Source: Alphaproteobacteria bacterium UBA6038 (GTDB taxonomy: Bacteria > Pseudomonadota > Alphaproteobacteria > Micropepsales > Micropepsaceae). From it: a stretch of 64,000 nt of DNA. Shown here one piece after another: positions 55,692-64,000 of this stretch. The position numbers and the translations under genes are program-made. The notes under the pieces were generated by a model. That model was not told the DNA's origin, made no database searches, and saw only the letters and a list, made by a program, of their open reading frames with translations. Positions within the stretch are counted from its first letter, which is position 1, and every line of letters starts with the position of its first letter. The stretch is from NCBI GenBank assembly GCA_002429315.1, contig DIZC01000104.1:1-64000 (forward strand), in the 5' to 3' direction.

Positions 55692-57079
55692 CAATGCGCG
55701 ACCGCTTTGGCAGGCCGCGGCGCACCACGACCGTATCCATGCGCCTCTGCAACCTGTTCATCGGGAAAGAACACGAGATCGCGCGCCGGCCGCTCCAGAT
55801 TGATCTCATGCGGCCGTTCATAGGCTTTGGTGCGTTTGTGGCCGGCGACGAAGTTCTCCATATCGTATTCGCAATAGAAGCAGCGCAGGCGCGGCGGCTT
55901 GGCGGCAATCAGATGGAATTTTGGCGCCGCGTTCTGCACGTCGAGCGGGTCGTGGCTGATGCAGTTCGGATTGGCGCACAGAAAACCGGACTCTCGCGGC
56001 TGCTCGTATACATGTCGATCGGCCGGCAAAAAGCCCCTGTCGAACTGCTGCAAGGAGAATTGCCGGTCGATATTGAGCAGCAGCGTAATCAACGCCATGC
56101 GGATCGGCACGCCGTAGGCGGCTTGGCGGAAGTAGGCCGCGCGGCTGTCCTGATCGAAGGACACGTCCAGTTCGCCGACCCGGGGCAGTGGATGCAGCAC
56201 GCTTGTTTTCCGAAACCGGCCCGCCCGCAGGAACTTCGCGTCCACCCGGGGATAGTCGCGGGCCGCCTCAACCCAACGCTCTTTCTGGAATCGCGTCATG
56301 TAGAGCACGTCGATGTTTTTCGTCAGTTTCGAAGCGAGGTCCTCGTCGGGCGCGTATAACGAGAGCTGGTGCGGCTCATGAGCCGTGACATAAACCGCAT
56401 CAATCGACGCGTCCTTGACGGCCGTTTTCGGCACCGCGGCGCAGTGGAATTCATGGCGCAGTCTCCAGTCGACATTGCTCGGCAGCGCCATTCCCTTGGC
56501 CGGCATCATCAGAATATTCGCGCCGAAGCGCGCCAGCGCGTAGACGAACGAATGAATCGTGCGGCTGCCCTTTAGGTCGCCGGAAACGGCCACATTGAGG
56601 TTCTTCAGCGTCTTGTTTTCGCGCCGCAGCGTGTAGAGATCGCAGAGCGTTTGCGTGGGATGCTCGTGGGCGCCGTCGCCGCCATTCACAATCGGCACAT
56701 TGGCATACTGTGCCGCGAGCTTCACGGCGCCGTCGCGCGGGTGGCGAATGACCAGTACGTCGGCATAGTTGGAAACCACGCGTACCGCGTCTGCCAGGCT
56801 CTCTCCCTTGGCGGCGGAACTGGTCGCTGGATCGGCGCTGGAGATCGCTTTGCCGCCCATGCGGAGCATCGCGCTTTCGAAGGAGAGCCGTGTGCGTGTG
56901 CTCGGCTCGTAGAACAGCGTCGCCATCAGCGAGCCGGCGCAGGCGTCGGTGCTCCGTCCGATGCGATAGGAGATTTCAGGATCGCCGAATTCGGCGAGAT
57001 AGCGGTCGGTGAGGGAAAAGATGGTCTCGATCTCATCCAGCGTGAGATCGTTGATGGACGTGATGTGGCGCAGCTTCAT
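55691..57079 (-). CDS. pyrB: aspartate carbamoyltransferase with fused PyrI-type zinc domain
   Basis: 462 residues, versus about 310 for PyrB. Residues 1-340 are the ATCase catalytic chain: FYEPSTRTRLSFESAMLRMG, the Lys loop AAKGESLAD, GAHEHPTQTLCDLYT and VLHPLPRVGELD. Residues 365-410 carry C368-x4-C373-x26-C400-x2-C403, with FLCANPNCISHDPL and LRCFYCEYDME, matching the zinc domain of the E. coli regulatory chain PyrI. The allosteric nucleotide domain of PyrI is absent: only a 25-residue linker joins the two. A 50-residue tail ends the protein. It should fold as catalytic trimers holding zinc modules. Start is ATG 57079; a TTG lies just before. Confidence 0.93.
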   Translation of the reverse strand: MKLRHITSINDLTLDEIETIFSLTDRYLAEFGDPEISYRIGRSTDACAGSLMATLFYEPSTRTRLSFESAMLRMGGKAISSADPATSSAAKGESLADAVRVVSNYADVLVIRHPRDGAVKLAAQYANVPIVNGGDGAHEHPTQTLCDLYTLRRENKTLKNLNVAVSGDLKGSRTIHSFVYALARFGANILMMPAKGMALPSNVDWRLRHEFHCAAVPKTAVKDASIDAVYVTAHEPHQLSLYAPDEDLASKLTKNIDVLYMTRFQKERWVEAARDYPRVDAKFLRAGRFRKTSVLHPLPRVGELDVSFDQDSRAAYFRQAAYGVPIRMALITLLLNIDRQFSLQQFDRGFLPADRHVYEQPRESGFLCANPNCISHDPLDVQNAAPKFHLIAAKPPRLRCFYCEYDMENFVAGHKRTKAYERPHEINLERPARDLVFFPDEQVAEAHGYGRGAPRPAKAVAH

Positions 57080-57104
57080 CAAAGCCCACGCTTATAGAAA
57101 GAGC

Positions 57105-57578
57105 TTACGGCGGCGGCAAGTTGCGCAGGGCCTCTAACGCGCCCTGCAGGAGATAGGCGGCAGCGACCTTGTCCACGGAGGCCGCGCGACGCTTGCGGCT
57201 GGCGTCGGCGGCGATCATGTCCCGCTGGACGGCGGCCGTTGAGAGCCGTTCGTCCCACAGCACGACGGGCAGGTCGGACCGCGCCGCGAAATTCCGGGCG
57301 AAGGCCCGCGCCGATTGCGCCGAAGGGCCGCCGCTCCCATCCATGTTCAAAGGGTGGCCTACCACCAATCCTCCGACGCCTTCGTTACCGATGATCGTCG
57401 CAAGCTTCTGCACATCCGCTGTGAATTTGCCGCGCTTGAGCGTCCCGTACGGCGTCGCGAGGGTCAGCAGGGTATCCGAAAGCGCCAAACCGATGATCTT
57501 TTCGCCCAGATCGAGTCCGAGCAGCCGCTGACCAGGCGCGAGGTGCGCCCGCAACTCGGCAAGCGCGATAACGCTCAA
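57105..57578 (-). CDS. ruvX: RuvX/YqgF-family putative Holliday junction resolvase
   Basis: 157 residues, RNase H-like: RLLGLDLGEKIIGLAL (catalytic Asp), LVVGHPLNMDGSGG, VLWDERLST and DKVAAAYLL. Also processes pre-16S rRNA in some bacteria. The start is probably TTG at 57578, overlapping the VOC stop as TTGA; no ATG lies in a suitable place, and the length then fits the family. It lies just downstream of the VOC gene and 25 nt before pyrB. Confidence 0.9.
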   Translation of the reverse strand: MSVIALAELRAHLAPGQRLLGLDLGEKIIGLALSDTLLTLATPYGTLKRGKFTADVQKLATIIGNEGVGGLVVGHPLNMDGSGGPSAQSARAFARNFAARSDLPVVLWDERLSTAAVQRDMIAADASRKRRAASVDKVAAAYLLQGALEALRNLPPP

Positions 57579-57943
57579 ACCAGTTGCCCGATTTCGATAC
57601 GGTTGCCGCCCGGATCGAGGATGAAGATGCGGGAGAGCCCTTCCGCCGCGCTCTCTTCCTCTATCGCGAGGCCGCGCCGCGCCACCTCGGCCTTTGCGGC
57701 ACCGATGTCCGCCACCAGAAAACAGATGTGGCGCTTGCTTCTTGGCGACGGCTCGGGATCGACGCCGATATGCATTTGCAGGCGGCCCACCTGGAACCAC
57801 GCCCCGCCACGGCCGCGCAGGTTCTCCGGCTTGGGAATCTCCGAAAACCCGAATATCTCGCGGTAGAATGCGAGACATTCGGCTTCAAGTGCCTTTGGAA
57901 CCGTAATCTGGACGTGATCGATTCCGATAATCGAAAGCGGCAT
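57575..57943 (-). CDS. VOC-superfamily protein (glyoxalase-like)
   Basis: 122 residues: IIGIDHVQITVPKALEAECL, AWFQVGRLQMHIGVD, HICFLVADIGAAKA and IFILDPGGNRIEIGQ, with the metal-ligand His and Glu (H in HVQ, E in RIEIG) at the normal positions of glyoxalase/dioxygenase-like VOC proteins. Substrate unknown. Coupled to ruvX by overlap. Starts at 57943 with GGGGAACGGGT; the frame to 58006 runs into the divergent gatC promoter region. Confidence 0.85.
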   Translation of the reverse strand: MPLSIIGIDHVQITVPKALEAECLAFYREIFGFSEIPKPENLRGRGGAWFQVGRLQMHIGVDPEPSPRSKRHICFLVADIGAAKAEVARRGLAIEEESAAEGLSRIFILDPGGNRIEIGQLV

Positions 57944-58030
57944 ACCCGTTCCCCGCGACCTTGCCTTCGCTTGCCAGCGCGGCTTTCCGGTTGCTAGCAA
58001 GGCCACGAGGTTCCTTTAGCAGCGAACGCC

Positions 58031-58318
58031 ATGTCCGTCGACAAAGCCACGGTGCGCCGTATCGCCAAACTGGCACGAATCGCGCTGCCCGAAGAGCGTG
58101 TCGAGCCGATGATGGGCGAACTCAACGGAATCCTCGGCTGGATCGAGCAGCTGCAGGAAGTGAACGTCGAGGGCGTCGAGCCGATGACGAGCGTGGTCGC
58201 CCAGGAGCTCAGGATGCGGGACGACGTGGTGACCACCGGCGGGGACGCGGCGGCGATCGTCGCCAATGCCCCGCGGAGCGAGGACAATTTCTTCGTCGTT
58301 CCGAAGGTGCTCGAGTGA
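58031..58318 (+). CDS. gatC: Asp/Glu-tRNA amidotransferase subunit C
   Basis: 95 residues: [40 protein letters not shown], and [20 protein letters not shown]. GatC stabilises GatA on GatB. Divergent from the VOC-ruvX-pyrB unit. First of gatC-GNAT-gatA-gatB. Confidence 0.96.
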   Translation: MSVDKATVRRIAKLARIALPEERVEPMMGELNGILGWIEQLQEVNVEGVEPMTSVVAQELRMRDDVVTTGGDAAAIVANAPRSEDNFFVVPKVLE

Positions 58319-58319
58319 C

Positions 58320-58790
58320 ATGACTCTAACGATCTCCATCGAAAGCCCGCAGCAGGAGGACGTGCGCGCCCTGATCGCCCAGTTGGATGCGGCGCTGCTT
58401 GTGCTCACCCCGCCCGAGCATTGTTACCACATGACCCCGGAAGAGATGGCCGAGCCAAACGCGACCGTATTGATCGCCCGCGAAGATGGCGCTGCTGTAG
58501 CCTGCGGCGCGCTCAAGCGGCATGGGCGCATCGGCGAGGTGAAGCGGATGTACACAAGGCCCGAATATCAGGGCCGCGGCATCGGCGGCCAGATCATTGC
58601 GGAGATCGAAGCGCTTGCTCGTGCAGAAGGGCTGGCGCAGCTCGTGCTGGAAACCGGCGATCGGCATCATGCAGCGTACCGAGTGTACGAGCGGGCGGGC
58701 TTCCGGCGTTGTGGCCCGGTGCTCGATTACCCGGACACCGGCTGGTCGGTGTTCTACGAGAAGCCGCTGATCGAGGCGGTTGCGGCATGA
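58320..58790 (+). CDS. GNAT-family N-acetyltransferase inserted in gatCAB
   Basis: 156 residues. [20 protein letters not shown] is the acetyl-CoA loop (Q/R-x-x-G-x-G), with [20 protein letters not shown] and a C-terminal WSVFYEKPL. Its ATG lies 1 nt after the gatC stop, and its stop overlaps gatA as ATGA, so it is co-translated with the amidotransferase. Substrate unknown; protein or small molecule. Confidence 0.88.
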   Translation: MTLTISIESPQQEDVRALIAQLDAALLVLTPPEHCYHMTPEEMAEPNATVLIAREDGAAVACGALKRHGRIGEVKRMYTRPEYQGRGIGGQIIAEIEALARAEGLAQLVLETGDRHHAAYRVYERAGFRRCGPVLDYPDTGWSVFYEKPLIEAVAA

Positions 58791-60268
58791 GCGAGCCAAC
58801 CGAATTCACCCTGGCTGAAGCGCGCGATGCGGTTCGCGCCAAGAAAATCTCGTCCGCGGACCTGACCAAGGCGTTCCTGTCTGCCGTGGAGTCGGCGCGC
58901 GCGCTGAATGCGTTCGTCACCGAGACGCCCGAGCGGGCCCTGGACATGGCAAAGGAGTCCGACGCGCGGATCGCGCGTGACGAAGCGCGGCCGCTGGAAG
59001 GGCTGCCGCTCGCGATCAAGGACCTGTTCTGCACCAAAGGGGTGCGGACGACGGCGGGCAGCCACATCCTGGGCAACTTCGTGCCGCCCTACGAATCTAC
59101 GGTTACACAGAATCTGTGGGATGCCGGCGCGGTGATGCTGGGCAAGACCAATATGGACGAGTTCGCCATGGGCTCATCCAACGAAACGAGCCACTTCAAG
59201 CCGGTGATCAATCCGTGGCGGGCGCGCAACTCCAACCAGAACTTGGTGCCGGGCGGATCGTCCGGCGGCTCGGCGGCGGCGGTGTCTGGCAGCCTGTGCC
59301 TCGCCGCGACCGGCACCGACACCGGTGGCTCGATACGCCAGCCGGCAGCGGTCGCCGGCATTGTCGGGATGAAGCCGACCTACGGGCGGTGCTCGCGCTG
59401 GGGCATCGTCGCGTTCGCGTCGTCACTCGATCAGGCAGGGCCGATGACCCGCACCGTGCGCGACGCCGCCATCCTGCTCAGGCACATGGCGAGCGTGGAC
59501 GAGAAGGATTCCACCAGCGTCGACCTTCCGGTGCCGGACTACGAGGCGACGTTAGGGAGTGGCGTAAAGGGACTCCGCATCGGCATTCCCACGGAATATC
59601 GCATCGACGGCGCGCCGCCAGAAATCGATGCGCTGTGGGCGAAAGGGGCCGAGTGGCTGAAGGCGCAGGGGGCGGAAATCATCGAAGTTTCTCTGCCGCA
59701 CACGAAATACGCGTTGCCGGCCTATTATATTGTCGCCCCGGCGGAAGCCTCGTCCAATCTCGCTCGCTACGACGGCGTGCGCTATGGCCATCGCGCGGCG
59801 GGCACACAGGATCTCACTGAGCTGTACGAAAAGAGCCGCGCCGAAGGTTTCGGGCCGGAAGTCCGGCGCCGTATCCTGATCGGCACGTATGTTCTCTCAG
59901 CCGGCTATTACGACGCCTACTATTTGCGCGCGCAGAAGATCCGTACCTTGATCAAGCGCGATTTCGAGCAGGCGTTCGAGGCTTGCGACGTGCTGCTCAC
60001 ACCGGCCACGCCCGGCCCGGCCTTCGCGCTGGGTGAGAAGAGCAACAATCCCATCTCCATGTACCTGAACGACGTGTTTACGGTGACGGTGAATCTCGCC
60101 GGGCTGCCGGCGATCTCGGTGCCGGCGGGGCTGACGGCGAACGGCCTGCCGCTTGGGCTTCAAATTATCGGCAAGGCGTTCGATGAAGCCACGGTGCTGC
60201 GCGCCGGCCGCTCGATCGAAGTGGCCGCGAACTTCAGCGCCAAGCCGCAGAAATGGTGGACGGCATGA
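58787..60268 (+). CDS. gatA: Asp/Glu-tRNA amidotransferase subunit A
   Basis: 493 residues, amidase-signature family. [20 protein letters not shown] holds the catalytic Lys, [15 protein letters not shown] the cis-Ser and [16 protein letters not shown] the nucleophile Ser. Makes ammonia from glutamine for GatB. ATGA overlaps with the GNAT and gatB genes. Confidence 0.97.
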   Translation: MSEPTEFTLAEARDAVRAKKISSADLTKAFLSAVESARALNAFVTETPERALDMAKESDARIARDEARPLEGLPLAIKDLFCTKGVRTTAGSHILGNFVPPYESTVTQNLWDAGAVMLGKTNMDEFAMGSSNETSHFKPVINPWRARNSNQNLVPGGSSGGSAAAVSGSLCLAATGTDTGGSIRQPAAVAGIVGMKPTYGRCSRWGIVAFASSLDQAGPMTRTVRDAAILLRHMASVDEKDSTSVDLPVPDYEATLGSGVKGLRIGIPTEYRIDGAPPEIDALWAKGAEWLKAQGAEIIEVSLPHTKYALPAYYIVAPAEASSNLARYDGVRYGHRAAGTQDLTELYEKSRAEGFGPEVRRRILIGTYVLSAGYYDAYYLRAQKIRTLIKRDFEQAFEACDVLLTPATPGPAFALGEKSNNPISMYLNDVFTVTVNLAGLPAISVPAGLTANGLPLGLQIIGKAFDEATVLRAGRSIEVAANFSAKPQKWWTA

Positions 60269-61773
60269 GCGAACGCGGGGCAAGGCTTATCAAAGGGGCG
60301 ACCGGTGAATGGGAAATCGTCATCGGTATGGAAGTCCATGCGCAGGTGCTGTCCAACGCCAAGCTGTTCTCCGGCGCGGCCACCACCTTCGGCGCCGAAC
60401 CGAACTCGCAAGTGAGCTTCGTGGATGCGGCGATGCCGGGCATGCTGCCGGTGATCAACCGGAAGTGCGTCGAGCAGGCGATCCGCACTGGCCTGGGCCT
60501 AAAGGCCACAATCAACCACCGCTCGGTGTTCGACCGGAAGAACTACTTTTATCCCGACCTGCCCGCCGGCTATCAGATCTCCCAGTACAAGCAGCCGATC
60601 GTGGGCGCGGGCGAGGTCACCATCGATCTGCCGAACGGCGAAAGCCGCCGCGTCGGTATCGAGCGGCTGCATCTGGAGCAGGACGCCGGAAAGAGCCTGC
60701 ACGATCAGCATCCGGATTACTCGTATGTCGATCTCAACCGCGCGGGCGTGGCGCTGATGGAGATCGTCACCAAGCCTCACATGCGTGGTAGCGAAGAAGC
60801 GGCCGCCTTCCTGCGCAAGCTGCGCGCCATCGTGCGCTACCTAGGCACCTGCGACGGCAACATGGACGAGGGCTCGATGCGCGCCGATGTGAACGTCTCG
60901 GTCTGCCGGATCGGTGGCTACGATAAATTCCGCGAAACAGGCGAGCTCAAACACCTGGGCATCCGCTGCGAGATAAAGAACGTGAACTCCATGCGGTTCA
61001 TCGCGCAGGCGGTCGAATACGAGGCGCGGCGTCAGGTCGATATCCTGGAATCGGGCGGCACCATCGCTCAGGAGACGCGGCTGTTCGATGCCCGTGCCGG
61101 TGAGACCCGCTCCATGCGCTCCAAGGAAGAGGCACACGACTACCGCTATTTCCCCGACCCCGATCTGCTGCCGCTGGAAATCGATCAGGCGTGGATCGAC
61201 GAGATTGCCCGCTCGCTGCCCGAGCTACCGGATGAGAAGAAGGCGCGGCTCATGGCGGCTGGGCTGTCGGCTTACGACGCGGCAGTGCTGGTCGCAGAGA
61301 AGGAGACCGCGGATTACTTCGAGGCGATGGTCGCGGAGGGCGTCGAGGCAAAGGCCGCGGCCAACTGGCTGAACAACGAGTATTTCGGCCGCCTCAATAA
61401 GGCTGGGCTGACGGTCACCACCGGGCCAGTAACGCCGGCGCAGCATGCCGCCATCCTTGAGATGGTCGCCTCCAACATCATCTCCGGCAAGATCGCGAAG
61501 GACGTGCTCGATATCGTCTGGCAGGAAGGCGGCGATCCGCGCGCCCATGTCGAGGCGCGAGGGTTGCGCCAGGTCACCGACACGTCCGCCATCGAAGCCG
61601 CCGTCGACGCAGTGATCGCCGCCAATCCCGACAAGGTCGAAGAGGCGAAGAAGAAACCGAAACTCGCGGCATGGTTCGTCGGTCAGGTGATGAAGGAGAC
61701 GCGCGGAAAAGCGAATCCGCAGGCGGTGAACGCCATCGTGAATGACCGGCTGGGAATCGCCGACGGCGGGTGA
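60265..61773 (+). CDS. gatB: Asp/Glu-tRNA amidotransferase subunit B
   Basis: 502 residues: [67 protein letters not shown], and a YqeY-like tail (about 355-500). Activates misacylated Glu- or Asp-tRNA by phosphorylation. Its presence means Gln-tRNA and/or Asn-tRNA are made indirectly. ATG shares ATGA with gatA. Confidence 0.97.
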   Translation: MSERGARLIKGATGEWEIVIGMEVHAQVLSNAKLFSGAATTFGAEPNSQVSFVDAAMPGMLPVINRKCVEQAIRTGLGLKATINHRSVFDRKNYFYPDLPAGYQISQYKQPIVGAGEVTIDLPNGESRRVGIERLHLEQDAGKSLHDQHPDYSYVDLNRAGVALMEIVTKPHMRGSEEAAAFLRKLRAIVRYLGTCDGNMDEGSMRADVNVSVCRIGGYDKFRETGELKHLGIRCEIKNVNSMRFIAQAVEYEARRQVDILESGGTIAQETRLFDARAGETRSMRSKEEAHDYRYFPDPDLLPLEIDQAWIDEIARSLPELPDEKKARLMAAGLSAYDAAVLVAEKETADYFEAMVAEGVEAKAAANWLNNEYFGRLNKAGLTVTTGPVTPAQHAAILEMVASNIISGKIAKDVLDIVWQEGGDPRAHVEARGLRQVTDTSAIEAAVDAVIAANPDKVEEAKKKPKLAAWFVGQVMKETRGKANPQAVNAIVNDRLGIADGG

Positions 61774-62006
61774 TTCGCACATTTTCAAGCGGTTGACGCC
61801 GGCGCGCAGTTGGGGCAGGATTCTTCATCCGCACACGGACGACGTGCTGGATTGCTGCAAAACATTGGATTTTACGCGATTGCCTCAGACCGTGCACACC
61901 GTTGTGCAGCGCCGCTATTGCATCGTTAAGAAAAATTCTTCCATATTCTCAACGTTTTGGGGGGTGCGAGTCGCACTTGCCTCAAACGCAAGAGGAGTCG
62001 TTTGAC

Positions 62007-62129
62007 ATGCCAATGACGTCAAAAAAGAGAAAGACTGCGAAGAAGACGACGCGCAAAGCGGCGTCCGCGCGCGGCGCAGCTCGCAAGACGAGCGGTCGCA
62101 AGGCGAAGCGCAAGGCGAAGCGCAAGTAG
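62007..62129 (+). CDS. 40-residue Lys/Arg-rich protein
   Basis: Opens MPMTSKKRKTAKKTTRKAAS and ends RKAKRKAKRK; about half the residues are Lys or Arg with Ala and Thr, like histone H1/Hc1 tails. GAGGAG lies upstream of the ATG. An A/T-rich region before it (61915-61960) includes AAGAAAAATTCTT (a palindrome) and possible promoter elements. The coding sequence holds a 12-nt tandem repeat near its 3' end. Likely a DNA- or RNA-binding nucleoid/ribosome-type small protein; function not shown. Confidence 0.6.
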   Translation: MPMTSKKRKTAKKTTRKAASARGAARKTSGRKAKRKAKRK

Positions 62130-62137
62130 TCGCAGCC

Positions 62138-62521
62138 ATGGCGAAAGCCGCGGCTACTTCCTCGCGCAAGCGCAAAGGTGTAGCCGCGGCCAAGCCATCC
62201 CAAACTCAATCCAAATCCTCTCCGCGCGCCGGACGGCTCCCTCCCAAACCGATCGAGCTCTACCACTGGCACACCGAACGGCTCCATCGCCGACTTGGCC
62301 TGCATCGGCTGGGTGCTCGCAGGTGTCCGCACACCGGCCAGAATCTCGACGACCTTCCGCACCTCAAAAATTGGGTCGAACGCTTGCGCGCCCGCCCCGC
62401 GGTCCAACGCGGCCTGGCGCTCGGGCGGGAACTTCGCCAGGCGCAGGCGAGCGATCCCAAGGCACAGGAAGACGCACGGAAGATCCTTTTCGGCCAGCGT
62501 GCGCGCTCGACCGCCGGATAG
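62138..62521 (+). pseudogene. decayed glutathione S-transferase gene
   Basis: The frame from 62138 has a basic N-terminus and then KPIELYHWHT (a GST first strand), and near its end LDDLPHLKNWVERLRARPAV, a GST C-terminal helix. Between, the other phase (from 62274) reads PNG then SIADLACIGWVLAG, the GST helix-6 motif. So the gene has two frame changes and lacks about 110 residues of the middle. It lies 8 nt after the Lys/Arg-rich gene. An in-frame ORF persists by chance, but it should not fold as a GST. Confidence 0.6.
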
Positions 62522-62665
62522 CGCCGCCACACTTTTGCTCAAAATAGGCTGAACGGGCGTTAACCGCCCCTTAGCTTCTTCGCGGCCACCATCGAGTCGC
62601 GCCAGGGAATGGACCCGTGGGCGCGAGAGGGAAAGGGCCGGGTAGCCGGCCGGAGGGGGATCGCG

Positions 62666-62947
62666 ATGGCGTGCATCGATATCGACGCGCTGACGCAATA
62701 TGAGAACGACGCGCGCAAGGGGCGGCCCGACGCGCTCTACAATCTCGGCCTTGCCTATTCGACCGGGCAGGGGGTGAGCGTGGACTACGTCGCCGCGCAC
62801 AAATGGTTCAACCTTGCGGCGATGCGCGGCAGCGAGATCGCGAAAAGCTGGCGGGCGCAGATTTCGGCCGAGATGAGCTCGAGCCAGATCGCCGAAGCGC
62901 AGCGCCTTGCCCGCGAGTTTCTGTCGTTCTTCAAGAGCGCGGTCTGA
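62666..62947 (+). CDS. Sel1-repeat protein
   Basis: 93 residues with one clear Sel1-like (TPR-like) repeat: DALYNLGLAYSTGQGVSVDY followed by VAAHKWFNLAAMRGS. Helical C-terminus ends SFFKSAV. No signal peptide. CGGAGGGGG precedes the ATG at 62666. A short adaptor; partner unknown. Converges on the transglycosylase gene, 3 nt apart. Confidence 0.8.
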   Translation: MACIDIDALTQYENDARKGRPDALYNLGLAYSTGQGVSVDYVAAHKWFNLAAMRGSEIAKSWRAQISAEMSSSQIAEAQRLAREFLSFFKSAV

Positions 62948-62950
62948 CGC

Positions 62951-64000
62951 TCACTTGTCGGCGACCGACTGCGGCGCCGCATTTTCCGCGCGCGCCGGCG
63001 GCACCGGCAACGGCCGCACATCTGGCGCCCGGGGGCGGTAAAGGTCCACCAGGATTCGCAGAGGCTCGTCGCGCCCCGACAGCCGGTTTCGATACACCTC
63101 GGTATTTTCCAGCACCCGCTGCACGTAATTTCGCGTCTCGGTGAACGGGATCTCCTCGATCCAGTCGATCGGATTCACCGCCGGGCTGCGCGGATCGCCG
63201 AAGGTTGCGAGCCAACGGTTCACATTCGTTTTGCCGGCGTTGTAGGCGGCGGCGGCCAGAATGTAGGATCCCCCATAGCGCGAAAGATCGTCCGCCAGCT
63301 CCACCATGCCGAGCCGCGCATTGTAAACGGGATCGCTGAGAAGATCGTTCGGGCGGTAGCCGAATCCGGCGAGCCCCGCGTCGTGCTTTGCAGAGGCCGG
63401 CATCAGCTGCATCAGCCCGCGCGCACCGGCGCCGCTTACCGCCGCCGGATCGAATTCGGTTTCCTGGCGGATGATCGCGAGCACGAAAGCCGGCTCCGGC
63501 GCATATCCCGGTCCGACATAGCCAGGCACCGCAATCACCGGATGCAGATAGGCGTCGAGCGGCACCCCATTGTAGTTGGCGGTCTTCGCCACCCGCACCG
63601 CGACATCCGGGAAGCCCATGCTGGCCAGATCGGCCGCGAGCAGCTTCAGGTGATGCGCTTCGGGATGCGTTTCCGCATCGTAGGTCGCGAACACGCGCAG
63701 CATGCTCACCAGCCCAAGATCGCCCAGCACGTGAATGGCGCGCGTGAGTTCGTGGCTTTGGTAGCTTGTCAGCTCCGCAGCCGTGGTTTCGACCGGCAGG
63801 TCGCGCAGATGCAGCGTGGGGGTTGCATCGAGCTTGGCGAGCGCAAGCTGGCCATAGAAGGTTTCGGAGAACTGCGCCGCTAGCCGGTAATCCTCGCGCG
63901 CCTGCGTGTATTCGCCGGCTGCCTCGCTCGCCCGTCCCGCCCAGTAATACGCGCGCGATTTGCTGATCGGCCGCGACACGGTTCTGGCGAGATTCAGGAA
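62951..64000 (-). CDS. slt: soluble lytic murein transglycosylase (partial)
   Basis: C-terminal 349 residues or so; the frame is open through the window end (FLNLARTVSRPISKSRAYYW), so the N-terminal superhelical part is outside. The helical U-shaped region precedes the lysozyme-like domain: catalytic Glu in AIIRQETEFDPAAVSGAGAR, GLMQLMPASAK, and ILAAAAYNAGKTNVNRW, then an ETRNYVQRVLENTEVY tail. Cleaves peptidoglycan to 1,6-anhydroMurNAc in the periplasm. Confidence 0.93.
   Translation of the reverse strand, partial: FLNLARTVSRPISKSRAYYWAGRASEAAGEYTQAREDYRLAAQFSETFYGQLALAKLDATPTLHLRDLPVETTAAELTSYQSHELTRAIHVLGDLGLVSMLRVFATYDAETHPEAHHLKLLAADLASMGFPDVAVRVAKTANYNGVPLDAYLHPVIAVPGYVGPGYAPEPAFVLAIIRQETEFDPAAVSGAGARGLMQLMPASAKHDAGLAGFGYRPNDLLSDPVYNARLGMVELADDLSRYGGSYILAAAAYNAGKTNVNRWLATFGDPRSPAVNPIDWIEEIPFTETRNYVQRVLENTEVYRNRLSGRDEPLRILVDLYRPRAPDVRPLPVPPARAENAAPQSVADK

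Noticed and set aside
62101..62125. CRISPR-like or mobile-element repeat
   Set aside because: It is only a two-copy 12-nt repeat inside a Lys/Arg coding tract, without spacers or inverted ends.

Overview
The window is GC-rich, densely packed, chromosomal DNA from an alphaproteobacterium. Four things point there: a lexA gene preceded by the alphaproteobacterial direct-repeat SOS box GTTC-N7-GTTC; LpxI rather than LpxH in the lipid A cluster; the gene order trpG-trpD-trpC-moaC-moeA-lexA; and a DnaE1-type polymerase with a small membrane-protein gene and an SOS box in front of it, as in Caulobacter-like bacteria. Genus cannot be fixed from the sequence alone. I see no tRNA or rRNA genes, CRISPR arrays, insertion sequences or prophage genes.

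Layout. 0-3.5 kb: a sulfotransferase-like gene, then a minus-strand ArsR-controlled operon (ArsR, SRPBCC, a 34-residue ORF, DUF1428, two VOC proteins). 3.5-7.3 kb: an SOS-box promoter, a 32-residue one-helix membrane protein and dnaE. 7.6-9.4 kb: a secreted unknown and an aminotransferase, convergent across a 10-bp inverted repeat. 9.5-24.1 kb: the long plus-strand housekeeping run rpsB-tsf-pyrH-frr-uppS-cdsA-dxr-rseP-bamA-skp-lpxD-fabZ-lpxA-lpxI-lpxB, covering translation, isoprenoid and phospholipid precursors, outer-membrane assembly and lipid A. 24-34 kb: gltA and gltX (minus), comEC (plus), lexA with its SOS box, and trpGDC-moaC-moeA (minus).

34-41.3 kb is the most unusual part. A thiamine-diphosphate enzyme is divergent from a five-gene, stop/start-overlapping operon: an O-acylhomoserine sulfhydrylase, a MetA-type homoserine O-acyltransferase, a carrier-protein/thioesterase didomain, a stand-alone AMP-forming acid ligase and a 129-residue unknown. 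It looks like homoserine activation joined to a split, minimal thiotemplate pathway.

41.4-53.6 kb: a secreted beta-propeller protein, pirin, ppiD-trpE, tpiA, a secreted unknown, secG, pyrG and a PAS-PAS-kinase-receiver hybrid. 53.7-61.8 kb: dprA, plsY, pyrB (fused to a PyrI-type zinc domain), ruvX, a VOC protein, and gatC-GNAT-gatA-gatB. 62-64 kb: a tiny Lys/Arg-rich protein, a decayed glutathione S-transferase gene, a Sel1-repeat protein, and the C-terminal part of a soluble lytic transglycosylase that runs off the window end.
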